A stretch of 59,156 nucleotides of DNA from DASPLX01 sp035627375 (GCA_035627375.1 DASPLX010000076.1:1-59156), one strand, 5' to 3'. Positions 42,502 through 51,808 are shown, counted from the first letter of the stretch. Numbers and translations are program-made. Notes: generated from the letters alone by a model not told the origin.

Positions 42502-42612
42502 ATGATCTCTCTCGTTGAAAATGATAAAAGGAGCGGCCATACCGCACCGCATTGAACTTTTATCAACTTTCTCCGTGGAAGGTCAAGAATTATTAACGGC
42601 GATTCGCCCCGT

Positions 42613-43542
42613 CTAGCTTCCAAACAACTCCTCTCGGGTCACTGTGGCGGTACCTAGTTTGCCGACCACGATACCGCCCGCGCGATTGGCGACCTCGACC
42701 GCTTCGGTGAGCGGCGCCCCGGCGCCGAGCATGACGGCCAGCGTCGCGATCACCGTGTCGCCGGCGCCGGACACGTCATAGACCTCGCGCGCCTCGGTCG
42801 GGAAATGGTGCACCTCGGATGCGGTGTACAGGCTCATTCCCTCCTCGGAACGCGTCAGCAAAAGGGCTTCGAGTTCGAGTTCGGCGCGCAGCCGCTGTGC
42901 CTTGGCGGTCAATTCCTCTTCCGTTTTCCAGTTGCCGACGATGCGTTTCAATTCGGCCTTGTTGGGCGTGAGGATCGAGGCTCCTTTGTAGGGCGAGAAA
43001 TCGTCCCCCTTGGGATCGACCAAGATCCGCTTGTCGAGCTTCCTTGCCGCATCGATCATGTGCGCGACGTTGACGAGGCTGCCCTTCGCATAATCGGACA
43101 GCAGGATCGTCTCGTACTCGGGCAACAAGGCATTGAACTGCGTGAGCTTGTCGCGCAGGACGGTATCGGCCGGCGGCGCTTCGAAATCGATACGCAGCAA
43201 TTGCTGCTGGCGGCCGATCACGCGCAGCTTGATGATGGTCGAGATCGACGGGTCGCGATTGAGCGAGCTACGGATGCCGAGCTCGGTCAGCATGCTGTCG
43301 ACCATGTCCCCCGCTTCGTCCTTGCCCACCACGCCGAGCAACGCCGTGCGCGCGCCCAACGCCACCGCGTTGCGCGCGACGTTGGCCGCGCCGCCGAGGC
43401 GCTCTTCGCGCCTTTCGACGCGTACGACCGGCACCGGCGCCTCGGGGGAAATGCGGCTGACGTCTCCGAACCAATAACGATCGAGCATGACGTCGCCGAC
43501 CACCAGCAGGCGCGAATTTTCGAGGGAGAACTTGTTTGTCAT
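42613..43542 (-). CDS. hldA: D-glycero-beta-D-manno-heptose 7-phosphate kinase
   Basis: 309 aa, the single kinase domain rather than the bifunctional HldE of E. coli (about 477 aa). RLLVVGDVMLDRYWFGDVSRISPEAPVPV and the C-terminal PfkB signature VYDVSGAGDTVIATLAVMLGAGAP with the catalytic Asp are clear. It phosphorylates heptose 7-phosphate for ADP-heptose, the LPS inner-core sugar. Stop of ugd overlaps its ATG by 4 bases (ATGA). An adenylyltransferase domain must be encoded elsewhere. Confidence 0.93.
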   Translation of the reverse strand: MTNKFSLENSRLLVVGDVMLDRYWFGDVSRISPEAPVPVVRVERREERLGGAANVARNAVALGARTALLGVVGKDEAGDMVDSMLTELGIRSSLNRDPSISTIIKLRVIGRQQQLLRIDFEAPPADTVLRDKLTQFNALLPEYETILLSDYAKGSLVNVAHMIDAARKLDKRILVDPKGDDFSPYKGASILTPNKAELKRIVGNWKTEEELTAKAQRLRAELELEALLLTRSEEGMSLYTASEVHHFPTEAREVYDVSGAGDTVIATLAVMLGAGAPLTEAVEVANRAGGIVVGKLGTATVTREELFGS

Positions 43543-44924
43543 GGTGAGCAGGTGTGATGTGCCAATACTTGCCGGCCGATGCCGTGATATTCGATGCCGA
43601 GATCGGACATCAAGTCAGGTTCGTACAGATTGCGCCCGTCGAAAATCACGGGCGATCTCAGCATCGACTTGACCTGGTCGAAATCGGGACTGCGGAAGGT
43701 TTTCCATTCGGTGAGGATAGCCAAGGCGTCGGCGTCGCGCAAAGCCTCCATCGGACGCTCGCAAAAGCGAATCCGCGACAGCAATTCCCGGTCTCCGTTG
43801 AAGTCTAGCGCAACGACGCGCCGGGCCTGCTCCATCGCAACCGGATCGTAGACCGCGACCGTGGCGCCGCGGCCGATGATTTCCTTGATCAGGACACGCG
43901 ACGGCGCCTCGCGCATGTCATCCGTATTCGGCTTGAACGACAGCCCCCAGATCGCGAAATGCCTGCCGACGAGATCGCGTCCGAAACGCTTCACGATCTT
44001 CTTGCCAAGCACATGCTTTTGACGATCGTTGACCGCCTCGACGGCACGCAGAATCATCAAGTTCAGATCGTACTCGCGGGCGGTGCGCTCGAGCGCCTGG
44101 ACATCCTTGGGAAAGCAAGAGCCGCCGTAGCCGCACCCGGCATACAGGAAACTGTAGCCGATGCGCGGATCCGAACCGATACCCTGGCGCACCGCCTCGA
44201 TATCGGCGCCCACTTTCTCGGCGAGATTGGCCAATTCGTTCATGAATGAAATACGCGTCGCCAGCATCGCATTGGCGGCGTACTTGGTGAATTCGGCCGA
44301 ACGGACGTCCATCCAGAATGTCCGCTCATGATTACGGTTGAAGGGCAGATACAGCTTGCGCATCATTGCCTGCGCCTGCATGCCCTCCGGCGTCTGATCG
44401 CAGCCGATCACGATGCGGTCCGGACGCATGAAGTCGGCCACCGCCGCGCCCTCCTTCAGGAACTCGGGATTGGAAACCACCGAGAACCTGGCATCGCAGC
44501 CGCGCGCATCGAGTTGCGACTGGATCTCGGCGCGCACCTTGTCGGCCGTCCCGACCGGCACCGTCGACTTATCGACGATGACCTTGAACTCGTTCATGTA
44601 CTTGCCGATATCGCGCGCGGCGGCGAGCACATATTGCAAGTCCGCCGAACCGTCTTCATCCGGCGGCGTGCCGACCGCGATGAACTGGATTTCTCCGTGC
44701 GCGACGCCGGCGGCGATATCGGTCGAAAAATTCAAGCGTCCCGCGGCGCGGTTATGCCTGACGATCTCCTCGAGCCCGGGTTCGTGAATCGGGATGCCGC
44801 CGTCGTTGAGAATATCGATCTTGCGCTGATCGAGATCGAGGCAAAGCACGCTGTTACCAAGCTCGGCGAGACACGCGCCGGTCACCAAGCCTACATAACC
44901 TGTACCGATGATCGTGATTTTCAT
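43539..44924 (-). CDS. ugd: UDP-glucose 6-dehydrogenase
   Basis: 461 aa from ATG 44924 (MKITIIGTGYVGLVTGACLAELG), with the Rossmann GTGYVG, the KSTVPVGTADKVR and EFLKEGAAVADFM segments, the catalytic Cys in YAGCGYGGSCFPKDVQAL (about 270) and a C-terminal GLSFKPNTDDMREAPS domain. It oxidises UDP-glucose to UDP-glucuronate for surface polysaccharide or LPS modification. Transcribed with hldA (4-base overlap) and downstream of lapB. Confidence 0.95.
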   Translation of the reverse strand: MKITIIGTGYVGLVTGACLAELGNSVLCLDLDQRKIDILNDGGIPIHEPGLEEIVRHNRAAGRLNFSTDIAAGVAHGEIQFIAVGTPPDEDGSADLQYVLAAARDIGKYMNEFKVIVDKSTVPVGTADKVRAEIQSQLDARGCDARFSVVSNPEFLKEGAAVADFMRPDRIVIGCDQTPEGMQAQAMMRKLYLPFNRNHERTFWMDVRSAEFTKYAANAMLATRISFMNELANLAEKVGADIEAVRQGIGSDPRIGYSFLYAGCGYGGSCFPKDVQALERTAREYDLNLMILRAVEAVNDRQKHVLGKKIVKRFGRDLVGRHFAIWGLSFKPNTDDMREAPSRVLIKEIIGRGATVAVYDPVAMEQARRVVALDFNGDRELLSRIRFCERPMEALRDADALAILTEWKTFRSPDFDQVKSMLRSPVIFDGRNLYEPDLMSDLGIEYHGIGRQVLAHHTCSP

Positions 44925-44978
44925 GGGATTCCTTATTGCGGAAGAAAGCGAAATGGAGCGCTTAGCTTGCCGCAATAT

Positions 44979-46154
44979 TTAATTCATGACATTGAGCTCT
45001 TCGGTACGGCGTGGCGGATAGGTTTCCCAGCGGTTACATCCTGGACATTGCCAATAATATTGACGCGCCTTGAAGCCGCAATGGCCGCATTGATAGCGCG
45101 CAAGCTTCTGCGTATAGCCATGCACGATGTTTTGCACCAGCGAGAGCTGCGGCCGGACTTCCGGCGGCGCTTCCATCAAGCGCGCTTCGAGCAGCTTGTC
45201 GAGGCCGAGCAGTGTCGGCGTGCGCCGCAATTCGTCGCTGACCAATTGGTTCGCGGCTTCCACGCCGTCGAGTTCGAGCACCGCCTTGAATACGACTTCG
45301 AGCAGATCGATCGACGGCGCTTCGGCCAGATAGGATTTCAGCAGATTCGCTCCTTCCTGGGGCCGGCCAACCGCGCGATAGCCGTCCATCAGGCGCTGGG
45401 CGACCAATGCGACGTGCGGCACGCTTTGCTGCTCGACGCGCCGCCAGCACAGCAACGCGCCCTCGACATCGCCCTTTGCCAGATGGACGTCTCCCATCAG
45501 TATCGTGGCGCGCACGTTCGAGCGATCGGTGGCGAGCGCCTTTTCGAGCAACGCGTAGGCGGCATCGGGATGCGTATGCACCAATTCATCCTGCGCCAAT
45601 TCGCAATAGAACTGCGCGATCTCCTTTTGTCGTCCTCCGGCGCCCGATTCCTGCAAACCGCGCGCGGCATCGATGGCGCGCTGCCATTCCTTTTCGCGCT
45701 GGTAGATCTCGAGCAAGGCGCGGCGCGCCTGGGCGCCGTATTGCGTATCGACGAGCTTGTTGAAGGTTTCCTCGGCGCGATCGAGCAGCCCTGCCTTCAA
45801 ATAATCCTGGCCGAGTTCGAACATCGCGTGCGCCAATTGCTCCGGCCCGAGATCGGGCCGCGCGATCAAATTCTGATGGACGCGGATCGCACGCTCGGTC
45901 TCGCCGCGACGACGGAACAGATTGCCGAGCGCGAAATGCAGTTCGACCGTTTCCGGGTCGAGCTTGACGATCTCGATGAAGGCATCGATCGCCTTGTCCG
46001 GCTGTTCGTTGAGCAGGAAATTCAAACCTTTGAAATAACCTCGCGGCAGCGTCCGCGACTCCGAGACGAGTTGATTGATATCGACGCGCGCGGCAACCCA
46101 GCCAAGGCCGAAAAAAACGGGAATGCCCAATAGCCACCAGGTTTCGAATTCCAT
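44979..46154 (-). CDS. lapB: Lipopolysaccharide assembly protein B
   Basis: 391 aa. An N-terminal membrane anchor (WWLLGIPVFFGLGWVAARVD) with the family motif INQLVSESRTLPRGYFKGLNFLLNEQPDKAIDAF, then about nine TPR units, and a C-terminal rubredoxin-type zinc site (YQCGHCGFKARQYYWQCPGCNRWETYPP). LapB/YciM controls LpxC turnover and coordinates LPS synthesis. Genes lapA-lapB and ihfB-rpsA are neighbours here in the usual order. Confidence 0.95.
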   Translation of the reverse strand: MEFETWWLLGIPVFFGLGWVAARVDINQLVSESRTLPRGYFKGLNFLLNEQPDKAIDAFIEIVKLDPETVELHFALGNLFRRRGETERAIRVHQNLIARPDLGPEQLAHAMFELGQDYLKAGLLDRAEETFNKLVDTQYGAQARRALLEIYQREKEWQRAIDAARGLQESGAGGRQKEIAQFYCELAQDELVHTHPDAAYALLEKALATDRSNVRATILMGDVHLAKGDVEGALLCWRRVEQQSVPHVALVAQRLMDGYRAVGRPQEGANLLKSYLAEAPSIDLLEVVFKAVLELDGVEAANQLVSDELRRTPTLLGLDKLLEARLMEAPPEVRPQLSLVQNIVHGYTQKLARYQCGHCGFKARQYYWQCPGCNRWETYPPRRTEELNVMN

Positions 46155-46194
46155 GCGTATTTGTTCTTGTAATCGTTGAGTGTGGTCGATGCGC

Positions 46195-46509
46195 TTATTT
46201 GCTCGCGATGCTATCGGGCTGGGGCGGTTGCGTGCGCGCCAATTGCCGCGCCTCGCCTTCCTTCTGCAGATCGGCGACCGCCTTCCGGTACTTGCTCAAT
46301 TCGCGCCGATGGCGGAATACAGTCGGCGTCATCGCCAGCACGCCGAGCGCGGCACCCGCGGCGAAGAAGCCGAGCAGCAGCAGGACCAGCGGTCCGCGGA
46401 TTTCGTAGCCCAGGAAAAACTGCAATGCGGCCTCCTGGGTGTTCTTCAATGCGAAGCCGAAGAAGATCACGAACAGGATGACGCCAACGATACGGGACAG
46501 GATTTTCAT
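46195..46509 (-). CDS. lapA: Lipopolysaccharide assembly protein A (DUF1049)
   Basis: 104 aa from ATG 46509 (MKILSRIVGVILFVIFFGFALKN). Two hydrophobic segments (7-23 and 42-64), the KNTQEAALQFFLGYEIRGPL region between, and a C-terminal coiled coil (HRRELSKYRKAVADLQKEGEA). Inner membrane partner of LapB in LPS biogenesis. 40 bases upstream of lapB. Confidence 0.93.
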   Translation of the reverse strand: MKILSRIVGVILFVIFFGFALKNTQEAALQFFLGYEIRGPLVLLLLGFFAAGAALGVLAMTPTVFRHRRELSKYRKAVADLQKEGEARQLARTQPPQPDSIASK

Positions 46510-46553
46510 GGCCGACGGAATGGATGAATTCGCGCGAAGAACCGAAATTGTAC

Positions 46554-46583
46554 GCCATAAAAAACGGCGCCCGAGGGCGCCGT
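46554..46583 (-). terminator. Terminator between ihfB and lapA
   Basis: On the minus strand: 8-bp stem ACGGCGCC (46583-46576) / GGCGCCGT (46571-46564), loop CTCG, then TTTTTTAT. It is in the middle of the supraoperon, so lapA may depend on read-through or a promoter between 46510 and 46550. Confidence 0.8.
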
Positions 46584-46668
46584 CTTCATTTATTGCCAAG
46601 CTGGCCGGACCGGACAGGCATGGCCGCCTGTCCCACAGACCAACCGATCCGAACGACAGAATCATCGC

Positions 46669-47034
46669 CTAATCGGGAGATCGATCCGGCTGAATCGACG
46701 AAACAGCCTGATCGGGAGACTGATTAGGCTGGACCGACGGAGCCGCCTGCCTGGCCTTCGCGTCCACACGCTCGCGCAATTCCTTGCCGGGCTTGAAGTG
46801 CGGAACCAGTTTCCCCGGGACCACGACCTTGTCGCCCGACTTCGGATTGCGTCCGATGCGCGACGGTCGGCTGTTCAAGCTGAACCGACCGAAACCGCGA
46901 ACCTCGATGCGCTGGCCGTTCACCAGGCAAGCGGTCATTGCATCGAGAAGGGTATTGACCACGTATTCCACATCCTTCGCTGGCAATTGCGGATAACGTG
47001 CGGCCAAACAGGCAATCAGCTCCGATTTTGTCAT
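46669..47034 (-). CDS. ihfB: Integration host factor beta subunit
   Basis: 121 aa. MTKSELIACLAARYPQLPAKDVEYVV, the beta-arm region GQRIEVRGFGRFSLNSRPSRIGRNPKSGDKVVVPGKLVPHFKPGKELRERV are IHF beta. The heterodimer with IHF alpha bends DNA. It is about 20 residues longer than usual: the tail VQPNQSPDQ-AVSSIQPDRSPD comes from a tandem 39-base duplication (46672-46749). 18 bases after rpsA. Confidence 0.95.
   Translation of the reverse strand: MTKSELIACLAARYPQLPAKDVEYVVNTLLDAMTACLVNGQRIEVRGFGRFSLNSRPSRIGRNPKSGDKVVVPGKLVPHFKPGKELRERVDAKARQAAPSVQPNQSPDQAVSSIQPDRSPD
46672..46749 (-). repeat. Tandem 39-bp imperfect repeat in the 3' end of ihfB
   Basis: Two adjacent copies beginning ATCGGGAGA (46672 and 46711) with 39-base period, each ending in CCTG. 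They encode two related 13-residue units (QPDRSPD and QPNQSPD). Intragenic, in frame. Confidence 0.6.
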
Positions 47035-47052
47035 CGACCAATCCCGACAGGA

Positions 47053-48765
47053 TTATTGCTTGTTGTCGAGCTTCGCTTTCAACAGTGCGCCCAAGCTGGT
47101 CGTGCCGGAAGCGGCGCTGGAATCAGCGGCCATCTTCTGCATGGCTTCCTGGGTTTCGGCGTTGTCCTTGGCCTTGATCGACAGCTGGATCGAACGCGCC
47201 TTGCGGTCGATGTTGATGATCATGGCTTCGACCTTGTCGCCTGCCTTCAGGTGCGTGCCGGCATCTTCCACGCGGTCGCGGGAGATTTCGGAAGCACGCA
47301 GATAGCCTTCGACTTCGTCGGACAACTGGATCACGGCGCCCTTCGGCTCGACCGACTTGACGGTACCGGTGACGATAGCGCCCTTGTCGTTCATCGCGGC
47401 GAAGTTGTTGAACGGATCGCCTTCGAGCTGCTTGACGCCCAGGGAAACGCGCTCGCGCTCGACATCGATCGCCAGCACGACGGCTTCCAGCTCGTCACCC
47501 TTCTTGAACTTGCGGACGGCTTCTTCGCCGGCTTCGGTCCAGGACAGGTCGGACAGGTGAACCAGGCCATCGATGTTGCCCGGCAGGCCGATGAACACGC
47601 CGAAGTCGGTGATCGACTTGATGGCGCCTTTGACCTTGTCGCCCTTCTTGTGATTCATCGAGAAATCTTCCCACGGATTCGGCTTGCACTGCTTCATGCC
47701 GAGGGAGATGCGGCGCCGCTCTTCGTCGATCTCGAGGACCATGACTTCGACTTCGTCGCCCAATTGGACAACCTTGGACGGAGCGACGTTCTTGTTGGTC
47801 CAGTCCATCTCGGAGACGTGCACCAGGCCTTCGATGCCTTGCTCGACTTCCACGAACGCACCGTAGTCGGTCAGGTTGGTGACCTTGCCGAACAGGCGGG
47901 TGCCTTGCGGATAGCGACGCGACAGACCGGTCCACGGATCGTCGCCGAGCTGCTTGACGCCGAGGGAAACGCGGTTCTTCTCTTGATCGTACTTGAGAAC
48001 CTTCGCGGTGATCTCTTGGCCGACGGATAGCACTTCCGACGGATGGCGGACACGGCGCCATGCCAGGTCGGTGATGTGCAGCAGGCCGTCGATGCCGCCG
48101 AGGTCAACGAACGCGCCGTAGTCGGTGATGTTCTTGACGATACCGGTGACGATGGTGCCTTCCTTCAGGGTCTCCATCAGCTTGGCGCGCTCTTCGCCCA
48201 TCGAGGCTTCGATGACGGCGCGGCGCGACAGCACGACGTTGTTGCGCTTGCGATCCAGCTTGATGACCTTGAATTCCATGGTCTTGCCTTCGTACGGCGT
48301 CGTGTCCTTGACCGGGCGGGTGTCGACCAGCGAACCCGGGAGGAAGGCGCGGATGCCGTTGGTCAGGACGGTCAGGCCGCCTTTGACCTTGCCGGAGACG
48401 GTACCGGTGACCAGTTCGCCGGATTCCATGGCTTTTTCGAGCGAGAGCCACGATGCGAGACGCTTGGCCTTGTCGCGCGACAGGATGGTGTCGCCGAAGC
48501 CGTTTTCGAGCGATTCAATCGCCACCGTGACGAAGTCCCCCACGTTGACTTCGAGTTCGCCGCTGTCGTTCTTGAATTCTTCGATGGGAATGAACGCTTC
48601 GGACTTCAGGCCGGCGTTGACGATCACGAAGTTGTGGTCGATGCGAACGACTTCAGCCGAAATCACTTCGCCGGAACGCATATCCTGGCGCGACAGCGAT
48701 TCTTCGAAGAGGGCGGCAAAGCTTTCCATGCCGGACATTGCGGGGGAGGAGGAAACTGTAGACAT
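47053..48765 (-). CDS. rpsA: 30S ribosomal protein S1
   Basis: 570 aa, six S1 domains as in other proteobacteria. ESFAALFEESLSRQDMRSGEVISAEVVRID begins domain 1; repeated cores such as GIVKNITDYGAFVDLGGIDGLLHITDLAW, GKVTNLTDYGAFVEVEQGIEGLVHVSEMDW and GAIKSITDFGVFIGLPGNIDGLVHLSDLSW follow. It recruits mRNA to the ribosome and usually regulates its own translation. Between cmk and ihfB. Confidence 0.97.
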   Translation of the reverse strand: MSTVSSSPAMSGMESFAALFEESLSRQDMRSGEVISAEVVRIDHNFVIVNAGLKSEAFIPIEEFKNDSGELEVNVGDFVTVAIESLENGFGDTILSRDKAKRLASWLSLEKAMESGELVTGTVSGKVKGGLTVLTNGIRAFLPGSLVDTRPVKDTTPYEGKTMEFKVIKLDRKRNNVVLSRRAVIEASMGEERAKLMETLKEGTIVTGIVKNITDYGAFVDLGGIDGLLHITDLAWRRVRHPSEVLSVGQEITAKVLKYDQEKNRVSLGVKQLGDDPWTGLSRRYPQGTRLFGKVTNLTDYGAFVEVEQGIEGLVHVSEMDWTNKNVAPSKVVQLGDEVEVMVLEIDEERRRISLGMKQCKPNPWEDFSMNHKKGDKVKGAIKSITDFGVFIGLPGNIDGLVHLSDLSWTEAGEEAVRKFKKGDELEAVVLAIDVERERVSLGVKQLEGDPFNNFAAMNDKGAIVTGTVKSVEPKGAVIQLSDEVEGYLRASEISRDRVEDAGTHLKAGDKVEAMIINIDRKARSIQLSIKAKDNAETQEAMQKMAADSSAASGTTSLGALLKAKLDNKQ

Positions 48766-48869
48766 AAGTAAAAAAGGTTAGCCAACTCCGCGGCACCATT
48801 GCTGCGGCGGTTGGGTCAGGGTTGAACACAGCCCGGCGAGGCCTTGCGCCTGTTCGGGCACCACATCAT

Positions 48870-48889
48870 GGGCAATCCTCAGATTGCCC
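48870..48889 (-). other. Hairpin spanning the cmk stop codon, upstream of rpsA
   Basis: GGGCAATC (48870-48877), loop CTCA, GATTGCCC (48882-48889): an 8-bp perfect stem about 105 bases ahead of rpsA. No T-run. In the mRNA it would lie in the rpsA leader, where S1 autoregulation works in E. coli. Confidence 0.4.
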
Positions 48890-49556
48890 TTTTCACTTCC
48901 GCGTACCAGCCGAGCACCCGATCGACCGCTTCATCGATCGTCATATGCGAGGTATCCAGCAAATGCGCGCCTTCCGCCGGCTTCAAGGGAGCGATCGCAC
49001 GGGAGGAATCCCGCTCGTCACGCTCCTTCAAATCTTTCAGAAGGTCTTCCATACTAGCAGAAAAACCCTTCTCAATCAATTGCTTATAACGCCTTTCCGC
49101 GCGTGCCTCGACGCTTGCGGTCAGGAACACCTTGAGCGGCGCGGAAGGAAAGATCACGGTCCCCATGTCGCGGCCGTCGGCGACCAGGCCGGGCGCCTTG
49201 CGGAACGACAGTTGCAATCCATACAAGGCCTGGCGCACCGTCGTGAAACCGGCGATTTTCGAGGCGGTATTGCCGACTTCCTCGGCGCGGATCGCCTGGG
49301 TGACATCATCCTGGCCGAGGAAGATATCTCCGCCCGAAAACCGGCATTGCAAATGCTCGGCGCATTTGGCGAGCGCGTGATCATCGCCGAGCGGAACGCC
49401 CTTGCGCAAGGCGCTCAGGGCGGTCAGCCGGTATAGCGCGCCGGAATCGAGGTAATGGAAACCGAGGCGGTCGGCGACACGATGGGCGACGGTACCCTTG
49501 CCGGAAGCGGTCGGGCCGTCGATCGTGATGACGGGAATCGGGTGGGATGTTGTCAT
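48879..49556 (-). CDS. cmk: Cytidylate kinase
   Basis: 225 aa. P-loop IDGPTASGKGTVAHRVADRLGFHYLDSGALYRLTA, VGNTASKIA, and LVADGRDMGTVIFPSAPLKVFLTAS are typical of CMP/dCMP kinase. It phosphorylates CMP and dCMP. Close coupling to aroA (13 bases) and rpsA is standard. Confidence 0.96.
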   Translation of the reverse strand: MTTSHPIPVITIDGPTASGKGTVAHRVADRLGFHYLDSGALYRLTALSALRKGVPLGDDHALAKCAEHLQCRFSGGDIFLGQDDVTQAIRAEEVGNTASKIAGFTTVRQALYGLQLSFRKAPGLVADGRDMGTVIFPSAPLKVFLTASVEARAERRYKQLIEKGFSASMEDLLKDLKERDERDSSRAIAPLKPAEGAHLLDTSHMTIDEAVDRVLGWYAEVKRAI

Positions 49557-49568
49557 TGAATTACTTGC

Positions 49569-50894
49569 TCAGCAGAGGTCGCCGCACGTGATTTGGGCGA
49601 AGGCATCGAAATATTCCGGAAAGGTCTTCGCGACGCATTTCGGATCGTTGATGCGGATCGTGTTGCCGCGCCTTGCCGCGCCGTCGAGCGAGGCCAGCGA
49701 GAAGCACATCGCCATGCGGTGGTCGTCATAGGTGTCGATCGTCGCGGCGGCGATCTGCGCCGGCGGCGTCACCCGCAGGTAATCCGGTCCCTCTTCCACC
49801 GTCGCGCCGAGCTTCTTCAATTCGGTCGCCATGGCGGCGATGCGATCGGTCTCCTTCACGCGCCAGCTGGCGATATTGCGCAAGGTGGTCGTGCCGTTCG
49901 CATACAGCGCGGCGACGGCGATCGTCATCGCGGCGTCGGGAATATGGTTGAAGTCGGCGTCGATGGCATTCAGCGGCCCATGGCCTTCCGCTTCGATCCA
50001 GTTCTCGCCCATCGTGATCCTGGCGCCCATCCGTTCCAGCGCCTCGGCGAAACGCACGTCGCCCTGGATGCTGTTCCTGCCGATGCCTTCGACCCGCACC
50101 GGGCCGCCGGCGATCGCGCCGGCAGCAAGAAAATACGAGGCCGACGAGGCATCGCCTTCGACATGGATCACGCCCGGGCTCCGGTAATGCTGGCCGGCCG
50201 GGATCGTGAAAGCTTGCCAGCCTCGGCGCTGCACCTCGACGCCGAAGCGCTGCATCAGATTCAGCGTGATCTCGATATAGGGCTTGGAAATCAGTTCGCC
50301 GATCACCTCGATCGTGACCGCATGGTCCTTCGCCATCAGCGGCGCGGACATCAAGAGCGCCGTCAGGAATTGGCTGGACACGTTGCCGCGCACCTGCATC
50401 GTCTGCGCGTGGATATGTCCGCGCCGAATATGCAAGGGCGGGAAGCCCGGTTCGCCGGTGTATTCGATCTGCGCGCCGACCGCGTTCAAGGCATCGACCA
50501 GGTCGCCGATCGGGCGTTCGTGCATGCGTTGCACGCCGTGCAAGCTGTAGTCGCCGCCGATCACCGCCAAGGCCGCGGTCAGCGGCCGGATCGCGGTGCC
50601 GGCATTGCCCATGAAAAGATCCGCCTGATGCACAGGCAGCGCGCCGCCGGCGCCATGCACGACGTAGTCTTGGGCAGCTCCGACCTGCTCCCACTTCACG
50701 CCGAGCTTCTGCAACGCCATCAGCATCACATGGGTATCGTCGGATGCCAGCAAGTCCTTGATCTCCGTGGAGCCCTTGGCCAGCGCGGCGAGCAGCAGTG
50801 TGCGATTCGAAATGCTCTTGGAACCGGGCAGTTTGACGGTACCCTTGGCATGCAAGGCCGGATTCAAGTCGAGGTGATGGGGATAATGTTTCAT
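49569..50894 (-). CDS. aroA: 3-phosphoshikimate 1-carboxyvinyltransferase (EPSP synthase)
   Basis: 441 aa from ATG 50894 (MKHYPHHLDLNPALHAKG). VKLPGSKSISNRTLLLAALAKG and LFMGNAGTAIRPLTAALAVIGG are class I (glyphosate-sensitive) EPSP synthase sequences; NIASWRVKETDRIAAMATELKKLG and YDDHRMAMCFSLASLD complete the active site. Sixth step of the shikimate pathway. In-frame codons up to 51116 overlap tyrA and were excluded. Confidence 0.96.
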   Translation of the reverse strand: MKHYPHHLDLNPALHAKGTVKLPGSKSISNRTLLLAALAKGSTEIKDLLASDDTHVMLMALQKLGVKWEQVGAAQDYVVHGAGGALPVHQADLFMGNAGTAIRPLTAALAVIGGDYSLHGVQRMHERPIGDLVDALNAVGAQIEYTGEPGFPPLHIRRGHIHAQTMQVRGNVSSQFLTALLMSAPLMAKDHAVTIEVIGELISKPYIEITLNLMQRFGVEVQRRGWQAFTIPAGQHYRSPGVIHVEGDASSASYFLAAGAIAGGPVRVEGIGRNSIQGDVRFAEALERMGARITMGENWIEAEGHGPLNAIDADFNHIPDAAMTIAVAALYANGTTTLRNIASWRVKETDRIAAMATELKKLGATVEEGPDYLRVTPPAQIAAATIDTYDDHRMAMCFSLASLDGAARRGNTIRINDPKCVAKTFPEYFDAFAQITCGDLC

Positions 50895-50908
50895 TCCGTG
50901 CGTACGGC

Positions 50909-51808
50909 TCAATCGCCGCCTTCCTTGTTTTGTTTTTCGGCCGCCTCGATGGCGCGTATCCAGGTCATGCGGGCGCGCTGGGCATTGGCATAGACCGCCT
51001 CGAGCGCCGCGCCGTCGCCGGCGGCCAACATGGCCCGCACCCGCGTCAACTGCGCCAAGTAGGCATCGAGTTCGCTCAACAACGCGGCTTGGTTCGCCAG
51101 CGAAATGTCGCGCCACATTTCAGGAGAGGAACCGGAGATGCGCGTGAAATCGCGAAAGCCGCTCGCGGCATACTGGAACAGCAGATCGGCGTGCGGCTTC
51201 TTCGCGATATCGTCGACCAGCGCATAGGCGAGCAAATGCGGCAGATGGCTGACGGCGGCGAACACGCGGTCATGGTCTTCCGGCGTCAGGTGATGAATGA
51301 CCGCGCCGCATTGCTTCCATGCCGCGGCGACGCGTTCGACATCATCGGCGGAGTTTTCCGGCAGGCGCGTGATGACTGCTTTCTTGCCGGCATAGAGATC
51401 GGGAATCGCGGCGTCGGGGCCGTTCAATTCGCGTCCGGCGATCGGATGGCCGGGCACGAACTGCCCGATCTTGTCGCCGAGCGCCTTGCGGGCGGCCGCG
51501 ACCACGTCGGACTTGGTGCTGCCGGCATCGGTGACGACGGTACCCGGCTGCAGATGCGGCTTGATCGCGGCAAGAATCGCCTCGGTTTGCGCAACCGGCG
51601 CCGCGATCAATACCAGATCGGCGTCATGCACCGCCTCGGCCACGCCATCGGCAATGCTGTCGATAATACCGAGTTCCCGCGCGCGCCGGAGCGAAGCGGC
51701 GCTGCGGCCGACGCCGGCGACATGCGCGACGGCATGCGCCTGCTTCAAGGCCAATGCAAAGGAGCCGCCGATCAGCCCTACACCGAAGATTGTGATTTTC
51801 TTGAACAC
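50909..51808 (-). CDS. tyrA: Prephenate dehydrogenase
   Basis: 299 aa, taking GTG 51808 (VFKKITIFGVGLIGGSFALALKQ) as the start; the alternative is TTG 51826, which adds six residues. Neither has a strong ribosome-binding site. NAD(P) loop GVGLIGGSFALAL, AGRELNGPDAAIPDLYAGKKAVIT and HLPHLLAYALVDDIAKKPHA with the prephenate His/Arg region are clear. Converts prephenate to 4-hydroxyphenylpyruvate for tyrosine. Fixed between gamma-carbonic anhydrase and aroA. Confidence 0.93.
   Translation of the reverse strand: MFKKITIFGVGLIGGSFALALKQAHAVAHVAGVGRSAASLRRARELGIIDSIADGVAEAVHDADLVLIAAPVAQTEAILAAIKPHLQPGTVVTDAGSTKSDVVAAARKALGDKIGQFVPGHPIAGRELNGPDAAIPDLYAGKKAVITRLPENSADDVERVAAAWKQCGAVIHHLTPEDHDRVFAAVSHLPHLLAYALVDDIAKKPHADLLFQYAASGFRDFTRISGSSPEMWRDISLANQAALLSELDAYLAQLTRVRAMLAAGDGAALEAVYANAQRARMTWIRAIEAAEKQNKEGGD

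Noticed and set aside
50895..51116. N-terminal extension of aroA
   Set aside because: Overlaps tyrA; the conserved EPSP synthase start is at 50894.
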